Shown here: piece by piece, positions 1 through 5,716 of the stretch
Layout: each line of letters begins with the position of its first letter
Position numbering within the stretch: the stretch's first letter is position 1
Assembly: GCA_027371725.1 (NCBI GenBank)
Contig: DAHXMN010000038.1
Coordinates: 1 to 6,356, forward strand
Source of the DNA: Candidatus Woesearchaeota archaeon
Lineage (GTDB): Archaea; Nanobdellota; Nanobdellia; Woesearchaeales; UBA525
Length of the DNA stretch: 6,356 nucleotides
Reading direction: 5' to 3'
Notes under the pieces: generated by a model
Seen by the model: the letters and a program-made list of their open reading frames with translations, nothing else
The model's database searches: none
What the model was told of the DNA's origin: nothing
Translations under genes and position numbers: made by a program

Positions 1-7
1 CAAAGCA

Positions 8-33
8 GCATCCCTCCCCGACGCATCCCTCCC
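8..33. repeat. Short tandem direct repeat at window edge
   Basis: The 11-mer GCATCCCTCCC occurs at 8-18 and again at 23-33, a period of 15 bases. Read on the minus strand from an ATG at 52-54, the repeat keeps frame and would give a repeated five-residue unit, G-R-D-A plus one residue. That reading stays open to the window edge. No TATA box or SD precedes that ATG, so I do not call a gene. This could be a coding repeat in a gene lying mostly outside the window, or just a short duplication. Confidence 0.5.
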
Positions 34-69
34 GGACTGAAGGGGCGGAAGCATAAAACTCGCTGGTCC

Positions 70-92
70 GTGAAAGAAGAAGGAAGAATCGT
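70..92 (-). terminator. Pyrimidine-rich tract after acidic microprotein, possible terminator
   Basis: On the minus strand the sequence 10-35 bases after the stop of the small acidic ORF is almost all pyrimidine with several T clusters (TTCTTCCTTCTTCTTTC). Archaeal RNA polymerase can stop at T-rich tracts without a hairpin. The T runs are only two or three long, so this is a weak call. Confidence 0.25.
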
Positions 93-102
93 TTCTCATG
101 GC

Positions 103-165
103 TCAGTCGAACTCATCGTCGCCGTCATCGTTGTCCCAATCATCGTCCCCGTCTCCGTACCGCAT
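103..165 (-). CDS. Possible 20-residue acidic microprotein
   Basis: A minus-strand ATG at 165-163 opens a 20-codon frame ending in TGA at 105-103. After Met-Arg-Tyr-Gly the peptide is nearly all acidic: DGDDDWDNDDGDDEFD. Three things support it. An excellent SD (GGAGGCGAT, 8 of 9 bases matching GGAGGTGAT) ends five bases before this ATG. A TATA-like box lies at 216-224. The aspartate codons mix GAC and GAT, so this is not a plain DNA repeat. It lies 212 bases downstream of the transporter gene on the same strand. I recognise no family. A chance ORF of this length is easy to get, and the sequence could also be the surviving acidic tail of a lost larger gene, although the frame upstream has no alternative ATG before a stop near 305. 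Confidence 0.4.
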   Translation of the reverse strand: MRYGDGDDDWDNDDGDDEFD

Positions 166-170
166 TGGAC

Positions 171-179
171 ATCGCCTCC
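171..179 (-). promoter_or_regulatory. Strong Shine-Dalgarno for the acidic microprotein
   Basis: The minus strand reads GGAGGCGAT, one mismatch from the archaeal ideal GGAGGTGAT. GGAGG lies nine bases before the ATG at 165. This site decides the start, because the nearer ATG at 172-170 is only two bases from GGAGG and opens just a 10-codon frame. Confidence 0.5.
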
Positions 180-190
180 GTCTGTCGTGG

Positions 191-196
191 AAAAAA
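191..196 (-). terminator. T6 tract, possible terminator of the transporter transcript
   Basis: The minus strand has six consecutive T between the TATA-like box at 216-224 and the SD of the small ORF. It could stop read-through from the upstream transporter gene. It also sits where transcription from the TATA-like box would begin. The two readings cannot be separated by eye. Confidence 0.25.
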
Positions 197-215
197 GGAT
201 GGCTCCCCTCTTCCC

Positions 216-224
216 TATTAATAA
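216..224 (-). promoter_or_regulatory. TATA-like box upstream of the acidic microprotein
   Basis: The minus strand reads TTATTAATA inside a near-perfect inverted repeat (CCC, TATTAATA, one extra base, GGG on the plus strand). Initiation 22-26 bases downstream would give a leader of about 25-30 bases that includes the SD at 171-179. This spacing differs from the leaderless genes in the window but suits a gene with an SD. Confidence 0.35.
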
Positions 225-376
225 GGGGCTGAGAGGCAGGGGAGGAGGAGGCCGGAAGAACGCTGAAGAAAGGGTGGTTGTCTTGAGGGTATTTAAGGGT
301 TTCTTTTCATGGTATAAAAAGAATAAGAACTGCGAGGAAGGACTGGCCGGAGGAAGAAGAGGGCCTGCGTGGCGGC
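225..376. other. Intergenic stretch downstream of the transporter gene, no gene seen
   Basis: No convincing coding frame occurs here on either strand; the long frames crossing it are compositional. It contains a purine-rich plus strand (235-280) and an AT-rich CCTTAAATACCC on the minus strand (287-298) that resembles a TATA box but has no gene at leaderless distance. It also contains the T-rich tract noted separately at 311-329. CTCCCCT near 203-209 can pair with AGGGGAG near 238-244, but this may be chance in skewed sequence. Confidence 0.5.
311..329 (-). terminator. T-rich tract after the transporter gene
   Basis: About 50-65 bases past the transporter stop the minus strand reads TTCTTATTCTTTTTATACC. 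T-rich tracts of this kind are typical archaeal terminators. The plus strand of the same bases (GGTATAAAAAG) resembles a TATA box, but no plausible gene starts downstream on that strand. Confidence 0.4.
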
Positions 377-1816
377 TCACAGCCGTTCCTTGTTCGCGAG
401 CGCGACGAGGACGAAGTAGAGCGGCGCGACGACGATGGCGAGGCCGAGGCCGACGGCGAGGAAGAGCGCCGGCATGCCCGCGGCGTGGGCGAACCACGCG
501 CCTAAGGGGATGAGGATGAGGTACGGGACGGCGAGGAGCATGCCGAGCCCCATGAAGTAGCGTTTCCGCGTCGCCTCGTCCATCAGCTTCCGGGCGAGGA
601 GCCCCTGCGCGAAGCCGACGATGGCGCCGCCGATGACGGCGAACGCGAATGCGAGGGCGACCGCGACGATGCTCGCGTTGAAGACGAGCGTCAGAGGGAG
701 GATCGCCGTGAGGAGCGTGCCGAAGACGAGCATGGGCGAGAGGCCGATGCTCCGCTGCAGCTTCCGCGTGAACCACGGCCCCGTGAAGCTGACGAGGATG
801 GCGATGCCCATGATGAACGCGACGTTGAGGAAGCCGCCGAGCGCGTAGTCGTAGAAGCGCTGGTATATGAAGAGGCCGTAGTACGCGTTGCCGAGCACCT
901 CGAGCAGCCCCGTGATGGCTGTCGCCGCCAGGAGGAGTGCGATGTACCGGTTCTTGACGAGGTCTTTGAGCAGCGCTCGCAGCGACGCGTAGTGCTCCCG
1001 GATGAACTTGCCGAGCGGATAGCTCCGTTCCTCGCGCCGCTCCCTGACGAAGCTGAGGAGGTAGCTGCTGATGATGAACGCGAAGGCCGTGATCTCGAAG
1101 CTGAGGAGGTAGCCGATGAGCGAGATCGAGAAGCGGAGGCCGAGGAACGCCACCGCGATTCTCGCGCCGGTGTCCGGGAACCGGTCGATGAGCCAGCCGC
1201 TGAGGAGCATGGCGAGCATCGTGACGAGGACGCCGTACTGGCCCAGCCGCAAGAGGAGCCAGCCCATCTTCTCGCGGCGGAGCGTCTCGCCGACGAACCG
1301 GTTGTAGAGGTCGCCGTACGTCACGACGCCGACGGCCGCGAGGAGCATGCCGGCGGCGAAGAGCCAGACCGCTCGGATGTGGACGGCGAAGGCCATGAAG
1401 AGGAAGCTGAAGCCGAAGAGGATGCCGGCGGCGCTGATCGCGTTCTTCGAGACGCGGTGCACCTTCGAGTATTCCTGGAGGACGGAGGTGAAGAGGAGGC
1501 TGATCACGGTCTTGAGGCCGTTGAAGAGGCCGAGGAGGAACAGGCCGGCGCCGGTCTGGTAGAAGAGGATGTTGATGAACTGGGGGGCGACCGTGCCGTA
1601 CCCTACCCGGTCGACGATCTCGCGCACCGTGAAGAGCCGCGAGTTCCGCTTGTCCTGGCGGTCGCGATCGTCGGATGGGGTGCGCGCCTGTTCGCGGAGC
1701 GCCGCATCGATGTCCGTCTCGGAGAAGCCCTTGTCGAGCAGCTCGGCGCGGATACGACCGGGTCCCTGGCCCTTCGCCAGGCGGTCCGCCACGTCGTTGA
1801 GGATCTGCTCGTCCAT
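377..1816 (-). CDS. MFS-type transporter with N-terminal RecX-like helical module
   Basis: This 479-residue protein is a polytopic membrane protein of the major facilitator type; the substrate cannot be told. Residues 1-45 form a soluble helical module, with a pattern around 20-40 (RIRAELLDKGFSETDIDAAL) like the three-helix repeat of RecX regulators. A charged linker follows (about 46-70). From about 74 there are 12 or 13 hydrophobic stretches in two halves. A basic cytoplasmic loop at 257-290 lies between the halves, as expected of MFS proteins. A motif-A-like loop (GPWFTRKLQR, 346-355) follows the second segment of the C-terminal half, and another G-x-x-x-D-R loop lies at 207-212. The ATG is fixed by a TATA box ending 23 bases upstream, implying a leaderless mRNA. 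The gene is divergent from the MCM-like ATPase. The transporter fold is fairly certain; the RecX likeness is by eye. Confidence 0.85.
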   Translation of the reverse strand: MDEQILNDVADRLAKGQGPGRIRAELLDKGFSETDIDAALREQARTPSDDRDRQDKRNSRLFTVREIVDRVGYGTVAPQFINILFYQTGAGLFLLGLFNGLKTVISLLFTSVLQEYSKVHRVSKNAISAAGILFGFSFLFMAFAVHIRAVWLFAAGMLLAAVGVVTYGDLYNRFVGETLRREKMGWLLLRLGQYGVLVTMLAMLLSGWLIDRFPDTGARIAVAFLGLRFSISLIGYLLSFEITAFAFIISSYLLSFVRERREERSYPLGKFIREHYASLRALLKDLVKNRYIALLLAATAITGLLEVLGNAYYGLFIYQRFYDYALGGFLNVAFIMGIAILVSFTGPWFTRKLQRSIGLSPMLVFGTLLTAILPLTLVFNASIVAVALAFAFAVIGGAIVGFAQGLLARKLMDEATRKRYFMGLGMLLAVPYLILIPLGAWFAHAAGMPALFLAVGLGLAIVVAPLYFVLVALANKERL

Positions 1817-1839
1817 CCCGGCAGGACGCGAGAAAGACG

Positions 1840-1851
1840 TTTATAAATTTA
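1840..1851 (-). promoter_or_regulatory. TATA box of the transporter gene (leaderless)
   Basis: The minus strand reads TAAATTTATAAA, close to the archaeal TATA consensus. It ends 23 bases before the ATG at 1816. Archaeal transcription starts about 22-27 bases downstream, so the mRNA should begin at or within a few bases of the start codon. No SD precedes the ATG. Confidence 0.8.
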
Positions 1852-1856
1852 TTCCC

Positions 1857-1888
1857 GGAGGGAAAGAGGAAAGAGAAGGGGAAAGGGA
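1857..1888. other. 32-base all-purine tract behind the transporter promoter
   Basis: Every base on the plus strand from 1857 to 1888 is A or G. The tract starts six bases behind the transporter TATA box, so on that gene's coding strand it is a pyrimidine block in and beyond the usual BRE position. It may affect DNA shape or chromatin protein binding. No function can be read from sequence alone. Confidence 0.6.
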
Positions 1889-1920
1889 CGAGATGACCCT
1901 GACGCGGATGATGGGTCGCC

Positions 1921-2154
1921 GGCCGCGGGGCGGCCCGTGACGGAGGACGGAGCGGAGGAGGAGAGGGTTCTCGGCAGCGCGAACGCTACCGGAACCGCCG
2001 GGAGCGAAGCTCCCGAGGTTCCAGGAACCCCGTTCCTGAGAACCACGGCGAGCGAAGCTCGCCTGTGGGGCCGCCCCCTACGGGGAGCACCGCTGACACG
2101 AAGAAACGCGACGACACTGGTCGCAGCCGGCGACCCCGCGGAGCGAATCCGCGG
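1921..2154. repeat. Cluster of GC-rich hairpins in the divergent intergenic region
   Basis: At least six strong hairpins lie end to end. (1) 1921-1935, 6 bp stem, GGG loop. (2) 1991-2022, inner 7 bp stem CGGGAGC/GCTCCCG with GAA loop, outer stem GGAACC/GGTTCC. (3) 2022-2038, CAGGAAC/GTTCCTG, CCC loop. (4) 2043-2068, GGCGAGC/GCTCGCC with GAA loop plus outer CCAC/GTGG and bulged T2064. (5) 2119-2135, GGTCGC/GCGACC. (6) 2136-2154, CCGCGGA/TCCGCGG, GCGAA loop. A weaker one lies at 2075-2085. Hairpins 2 and 4 contain GCGAAGC, known as an unusually stable mini-hairpin. Hairpins 2, 4 and 6 share GAGCGAA at the tip while stem bases change together. The longest frame through this region would only extend the ATPase N-terminally, and the promoter at 2164-2175 makes that unlikely. 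It could be a non-coding RNA, a terminator or attenuator array, or a dispersed repeat. Confidence 0.75.
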
Positions 2155-2163
2155 CAGGAGAAG

Positions 2164-2175
2164 AAATTTTTAAAT
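2164..2175 (+). promoter_or_regulatory. TATA box of the MCM-like ATPase gene (leaderless)
   Basis: AAATTTTTAAAT ends 21 bases before the ATG at 2197, and a purine-rich GAGAAG that could serve as BRE lies just upstream. The spacing implies a leaderless transcript and selects the ATG at 2197 over the in-frame GTG at 2065. The GTG lies upstream of the promoter and inside the base of a hairpin. Confidence 0.8.
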
Positions 2176-2196
2176 CAGGACGCGCTCCGGACAGCG

Positions 2197-3381
2197 ATGC
2201 GGAAACGGCTCCTCGACGCGTTCCGGCTCCTCCTGCCGCTCGGCCCGTCGCGGCGGCGCGATCTCGCGGCGCTCGCGGCTTACCTGTCGGAACAGGAACT
2301 GTCCGACGTGCGCTATCTCGCGAAGCTGCGCCGCATCGGGTTCCACCCGAGAAGGCTGGAGACCTCGGAGGAGTTCTTCCCCGACAAGGGCTGGCCGGAA
2401 TTGAGCCTGGCGGTCGAGGACGAGGAGACCGGTGCGTTCGTCAGACGGATCAACGCGAAGGTGACGGACGCCGCGCTCCTCGAAACGTTCGACGAGCTCA
2501 AGAAGGATGCGCTCGACCGCCTCCAGAAGCTGGTGGCGCCGAACATCGTCGGCCTCGACGCCGCCAAGCGGGCGGCCGCGCTCCAGCTCTTCGCCGCGGA
2601 GCCGGTCCACATCCTCCTCGTCGGCGACCCCGGGACGGGGAAGACGGAGATCCTGCGGAGCATCAAGCGGCTCGCGCCGCACGCGGTCTTCGGTCTCGGC
2701 TCCGGCGCGTCGAAGGCCGGGTTGACGGGCGTGTACGACGGCAAGGAGTTCCATCCGGGACTGCTCGTCCTGGCGGATGAGGGGATCGCCCTCGTCGACG
2801 AGCTCAACCTGCTGAAGAAGGAGGACGCCGCCGGCCTGTACAGCGCGATGGAGAAGGGATTCATCACGTACGACAAGAAGGGGAAACACGAGCGGTTCGA
2901 CGCACGCGTCCGCGTGCTGTCGACGGCGAACCCGAAGGGCGGACGTTTCGTCGGCAAGGACGTCCGGTTCCTCAAGTCCCAACTGCCGTTCGAGGAGGCG
3001 TTGCTGTCGCGGTTCCATCTCTTCTTCCTGGTGCGGAAGCCGAGCGACCGCGAGCTCGAGGAGATCACGCGGCGCATCGTGAAGCAGGACATCCGCGAGC
3101 TGCCCGACGGCGACACGCGCCTCGTCCAGGCGTACGTCCGGTACGCTGAGAAGCTCGTCGTCACGTTCGACCCGAAGTATGAGTCCATGGTCGTCAACTT
3201 CGTCGATGATCTGAAGCGCGCGGAGAAGGAGCTCGTCGCGGAAGTGAGTCCCCGGCTCGTCATCGGCGTCATCCGTCTCGCGAAGGCGTTCGCTCGCGCG
3301 CGGCTCTCCCGCCACACGGGCGCGGAGGACGTCGAGGCCGCGATGCGGCTGATGAAGGATGCGCTCGCGGGGAAGGCTTGA
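2197..3381 (+). CDS. MCM-like AAA+ ATPase core, without N-terminal MCM domain
   Basis: This 394-residue protein matches the AAA+ core of the MCM helicase family. Visible landmarks in order are an MCM-like entry (LVAPNIVGLDAAKRA, 112-126), Walker A GDPGTGKT (143-150), GSGASKAGLTG (168-178, cf. MCM GKGSSAAGLT) and PGLLVLADEGIALVDE (187-202) carrying Walker B. Then come a presensor hairpin (222-236), sensor 1 STANPKGGR (242-250), the arginine-finger motif LSRF (270-273) and a sensor 2 helix SPRLVIGVIRLAKAFA (351-366). Replicative archaeal MCMs have about 650-700 residues, with an N-terminal zinc/OB domain and a C-terminal winged helix. Here only about 110 mostly helical residues precede the core and the protein ends after the lid. 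MCM IDEFDKM is VDELNLL and SRFD is SRFH. Probably a nucleic-acid or protein remodelling ATPase; a MoxR/ChlI-like role is the alternative. The ATG is set by the TATA box 21 bases upstream. Confidence 0.85.
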   Translation: MRKRLLDAFRLLLPLGPSRRRDLAALAAYLSEQELSDVRYLAKLRRIGFHPRRLETSEEFFPDKGWPELSLAVEDEETGAFVRRINAKVTDAALLETFDELKKDALDRLQKLVAPNIVGLDAAKRAAALQLFAAEPVHILLVGDPGTGKTEILRSIKRLAPHAVFGLGSGASKAGLTGVYDGKEFHPGLLVLADEGIALVDELNLLKKEDAAGLYSAMEKGFITYDKKGKHERFDARVRVLSTANPKGGRFVGKDVRFLKSQLPFEEALLSRFHLFFLVRKPSDRELEEITRRIVKQDIRELPDGDTRLVQAYVRYAEKLVVTFDPKYESMVVNFVDDLKRAEKELVAEVSPRLVIGVIRLAKAFARARLSRHTGAEDVEAAMRLMKDALAGKA

Positions 3382-3408
3382 GAAGACGGCGGGAGAGGTC
3401 AAAGAGTG

Positions 3409-3430
3409 GCTTTAAGAGCGGTTTTTTAAT
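3409..3430 (+). promoter_or_regulatory. Overlapping promoter and T-tract before the PIN gene
   Basis: Two AT-rich elements lie in the 61-base gap after the ATPase stop. TTTAAG (3411-3416) ends 26 bases before the ATG at 3443 and could give a near-leaderless mRNA. TTTTTTAAT (3422-3430) ends only 12 bases before that ATG, too close for it, but 42 bases before the in-frame ATG at 3473. The T6 run could also end the ATPase transcript. Which element is used decides the protein start. Confidence 0.5.
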
Positions 3431-3442
3431 CAGAGGCGTCAT

Positions 3443-4264
3443 ATGACCCCCATCCCCGAGTTTGAGCGGAAGATGACCCCGACCCTGTACAATCCCTTCG
3501 ACCTGCTTCGCCCGGCGAGAACGTTAGACGGCATAGCGGAGCGCTATGCGCTCGTCCTGATGGATACCTGCGCGCTCAGGATAGACCACTGGGACGAGGA
3601 CGGCTGGAACATCGTCCGCGGCACCCGGATGGGGCGTTCGCACGTCTCGCAGAGCACGCAGCTGGCGCACACGAAGGACATCCGGAGGGTCCTCCAGGCG
3701 AGGGAGAACATCAAGACGATCCGGCCGATGATCGAAGAGGCGAAGAGGGGGATCGGCAGCAACGCGAGCAAGTTCGGCTGGCTGAACGAAGACTATGTCT
3801 GCTGCATGCGCAGCATATACTCCACTCTCGAGAAGAGGATGTTCGAGCCCGATGAGGAAGGCGGAAGGGAAGGGTATGAAGCGACGTGCGCGTTCGTGCA
3901 GGAGGAATTCTCCCGTTTCTTCAGGAAGGATCGTGTTTCGTACGAACGCCGTGCCGAAGAGGACGAGCCGAGTCTCGCCGATATGCGGCTCTTCGCCGCG
4001 ATGCTTCACCATATGGCCTGTGGAAGCGTCGCCCTCATAACGAAGGACCGTCAGCTATTGCTGGGGATGAACGAGGTGTTCTCGCGAGGGCTCTGGGAGC
4101 GGGAGCGGCCATGCCCCCCCAATGGGCGCGCAGGGGTCTACACGTCGCTGTACCGGCACGAATTCTATCCCGCGCGGCAGGTGGCTGTCGACCAGGTCCC
4201 GCTGACGAGCCTGCCCGGCGGAGACGAGGAAGGACGGGAAGAGCCGGCGAAAAGGCGCTGTTGA
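3443..4264 (+). CDS. PIN-domain-like nuclease with large insertion
   Basis: The 273-residue protein shows a PIN-type arrangement of acidic residues. D41 lies at the end of a hydrophobic strand (YALVLMDTCAL). E98/E99 lie in a helix, D180 in SLADMRLFAAML, and D202 in ALITKDRQLL, the usual last-strand motif. PIN domains are metal-dependent nucleases, mostly acting on RNA. Most are 120-150 residues; here about 80 extra residues separate the second and third acidic positions (100-179), and a 70-residue tail follows. No antitoxin-like gene is adjacent, so a VapC-type toxin role is not supported. ATA isoleucine codons occur at residues 31, 47, 125 and 199, while the DedA-PAP2 gene uses none that I found; this hints at a different origin. 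The start may be the ATG at 3443, preceded by GAGG six bases upstream, or the in-frame ATG at 3473. Both begin with Met-Thr-Pro. Exact substrate unknown. Confidence 0.65.
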   Translation: MTPIPEFERKMTPTLYNPFDLLRPARTLDGIAERYALVLMDTCALRIDHWDEDGWNIVRGTRMGRSHVSQSTQLAHTKDIRRVLQARENIKTIRPMIEEAKRGIGSNASKFGWLNEDYVCCMRSIYSTLEKRMFEPDEEGGREGYEATCAFVQEEFSRFFRKDRVSYERRAEEDEPSLADMRLFAAMLHHMACGSVALITKDRQLLLGMNEVFSRGLWERERPCPPNGRAGVYTSLYRHEFYPARQVAVDQVPLTSLPGGDEEGREEPAKRRC

Positions 4265-4289
4265 GGATGCGGGAGGGATGGCCGCAACC

Positions 4290-4298
4290 AATTTAAAC
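4290..4298 (+). promoter_or_regulatory. TATA box of the DedA-PAP2 gene (leaderless)
   Basis: AATTTAAAC (4290-4298) has its AT core ending 22 bases before the ATG at 4320, the same spacing as in the transporter and ATPase genes. No SD is needed if the mRNA starts at the ATG. It follows the PIN gene stop by 25 bases, so the operon begins here. Confidence 0.75.
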
Positions 4299-4319
4299 CG
4301 GTGAAGGAACGTCGGGGGG

Positions 4320-5645
4320 ATGGGGCTTCTCGGCTTCGTGCAGCGGTTGCCGCTCGGCTTCCTCGCGCAGTGGAGCTACGTCTTCGTCTTCCTCTTCACC
4401 GTGATCGAAGGGCTGCCGTTCATCGGTCTCGTCGTGCCGGGCCAGACCGCGGTGATGGTCGCGGCGTTCTTCGCGCGGCTCGGCGTCCTCAAGCTCTGGA
4501 TGGTGGTGCTCGCGACCGTCGTCGGCGCGTTCCTGGGCGACATCCTCGGCTACGCGCTCGGCCGGCGGTACGGCCACGCGTTCATCATCGCGTACGGCCC
4601 GAAGCTCTTCTTCGACCGGAAACGGTATGAGTACCTGCGGACGGTGCTCCACGAGCATCCTGGCAAAGCGCTCGTCCTCGGACGGTTCAACTCGCTGACG
4701 CGCGCGTTCTCACCCCTGGTGGCTGGAGCGACCGAGCTCGGGCTCGGCGTCTTCCTCCTCTATTCGGGGATCGCGGTCCTGCTCTGGGGCACGACGTACC
4801 TCGCCATCGGCTACGTCTTCGGCCAAGGCTTCGAGCTCGCGGCGAAGTACGTCGGCACGTTCGGGCTTGCCGCGCTCATCGCCATCGTAGCGCTCGCGCT
4901 CAGCTACCGGCGCTTGCAGCGCTTCGTCGAGCGCTACCAGCGGGAGATCCTCAAGTACCCGGTCGCGCTCCTCGGGGCCGCGGCCGCGTCGCTGTACCTC
5001 TTCGGCCTGCTCGTGGACAACGTCATGGACCGGGAGCTGATTACGAAGCTCGACGCGTACGTCGCCGCGTCCATGCCGGCGTGGCGAGACGCCTTCCTGA
5101 CCGGGGCGATGGCGTTCTTCACCGCGCTCCTCCAGCCGATGGTGATCATCCCGCTCTCCGCGCTCCTGTTCTTCGTGCTGCTGAGGATGAAGAGGGGGCG
5201 GGCCGCCGCAGTCTTCGCCGTCTCGATGACGCTCGGCTTCCTCGCCGACACGGCGTTCAAGGTGCTCGTCCACCGCGCGCGGCCGGAAGGCGCGCTGCTC
5301 ACGGTTGCGGGGTACAGCTTCCCGAGCGGCCACGCCGCGATGTCCACGATCTTCTTCGGGTTCCTCCTCTGGGCGTACAAGGATGAGATCATCGGTCCGG
5401 CGCGACGGTGGCTCTTCATCGCCGTCATGGCCCTCCTTCCCTTCTTCGTCGGCCTGAGCAGGATCTACCTCGGCGTCCACTGGACGAGCGACGTCCTCGC
5501 GGGCTGGGCGTTGGGCGTCAGTGCTCTCACGCTCACGCTCCTCGGCTTCCTCGCGGCCGAATACGTCGAGGTGGAGAAGCGGCTCCGCGTCCTGCTCCGG
5601 ATGGAACGGAAAGCGGAGAAGGAGCGGGAAGAGAAGAAAGGATGA
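4320..5645 (+). CDS. DedA-PAP2 fusion: lipid-carrier flippase plus phosphatase
   Basis: This 441-residue membrane protein joins two families. The DedA (SNARE-associated) half, about 1-200, has E30 in EGLPFIGLVVPG (30-41), GAFLGDILGYALGRRYG (69-85, with D74) and the arginine motif GRFNSLTRAFSPLVAGA (121-137, R122 and R128). The PAP2 half, about 215-415, has all three phosphatase motifs: K314-x6-R321-P322, PSGH at 335-338, and S380-R381-x5-H387-x3-D391. H338 and H387 are the catalytic histidines expected in the family. The C-terminus (416-441) is a charged, Lys/Glu-rich cytoplasmic tail. Some DedA proteins flip undecaprenyl phosphate and PAP2 enzymes hydrolyse polyprenyl diphosphate. The fusion could therefore recycle a dolichyl-type carrier for glycosylation; that role is inferred. 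Bifunctional DedA/PAP2 proteins are known in bacteria. The ATG is fixed by the TATA box 22 bases upstream. The endonuclease-like gene follows after 71 bases. Confidence 0.92.
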   Translation: MGLLGFVQRLPLGFLAQWSYVFVFLFTVIEGLPFIGLVVPGQTAVMVAAFFARLGVLKLWMVVLATVVGAFLGDILGYALGRRYGHAFIIAYGPKLFFDRKRYEYLRTVLHEHPGKALVLGRFNSLTRAFSPLVAGATELGLGVFLLYSGIAVLLWGTTYLAIGYVFGQGFELAAKYVGTFGLAALIAIVALALSYRRLQRFVERYQREILKYPVALLGAAAASLYLFGLLVDNVMDRELITKLDAYVAASMPAWRDAFLTGAMAFFTALLQPMVIIPLSALLFFVLLRMKRGRAAAVFAVSMTLGFLADTAFKVLVHRARPEGALLTVAGYSFPSGHAAMSTIFFGFLLWAYKDEIIGPARRWLFIAVMALLPFFVGLSRIYLGVHWTSDVLAGWALGVSALTLTLLGFLAAEYVEVEKRLRVLLRMERKAEKEREEKKG

Positions 5646-5703
5646 TGGGGTGGAGAAAAGGACGAGGGATGGGGAAAAATGGATGAGAAGAAAGACGGGG
5701 ATT

Positions 5704-5712
5704 GAGGAGTGA
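5704..5712 (+). promoter_or_regulatory. Shine-Dalgarno of the endonuclease-like gene
   Basis: GAGGAGTGAT, continuing into C, matches the archaeal SD AGGAGGTGATC with one G missing. AGGAG lies seven bases before the ATG at 5717. It selects ATG 5717 over the in-frame TTG at 5702. With no TATA box in the 71-base gap, it indicates translation from a shared mRNA with the DedA-PAP2 gene. Confidence 0.75.
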
Positions 5713-5716
5713 TCAT

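Noticed and set aside
70..513. A plus-strand frame of 147 codons at the left end
   Set aside because: Its right part overlaps the transporter C-terminus out of phase and is nearly all Arg, Gly and Ala. No promoter or SD fits its start.
992..1846. A long open frame on the plus strand opposite the transporter gene
   Set aside because: It is very rich in Glu, Asp and Arg with no domain pattern, as expected from the reverse of a GC-rich hydrophobic gene. The minus-strand frame has clear membrane segments and a promoter.
1892..1939. A 15-codon plus-strand ORF with GATGA and CTGA motifs suggesting a C/D box RNA
   Set aside because: The motifs are not in C/D box order or spacing, the ORF is arginine-rich and short, and no promoter fits it.
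2065..2196. A 44-residue N-terminal extension of the ATPase starting at GTG 2065
   Set aside because: The promoter at 2164-2175 lies inside this extension and fits a leaderless start at ATG 2197. The extension crosses two hairpins, is low in hydrophobic residues and does not resemble any MCM-related sequence.
2170..3402. A long open frame on the minus strand opposite the ATPase
   Set aside because: The plus-strand frame carries all AAA+ motifs. The opposite frame is a repetitive Arg/Glu/Leu product of GC-rich third positions.
3443..4264. VapC-type toxin of a toxin-antitoxin pair
   Set aside because: The protein is about twice the usual length, and no small antitoxin gene lies immediately upstream or downstream.
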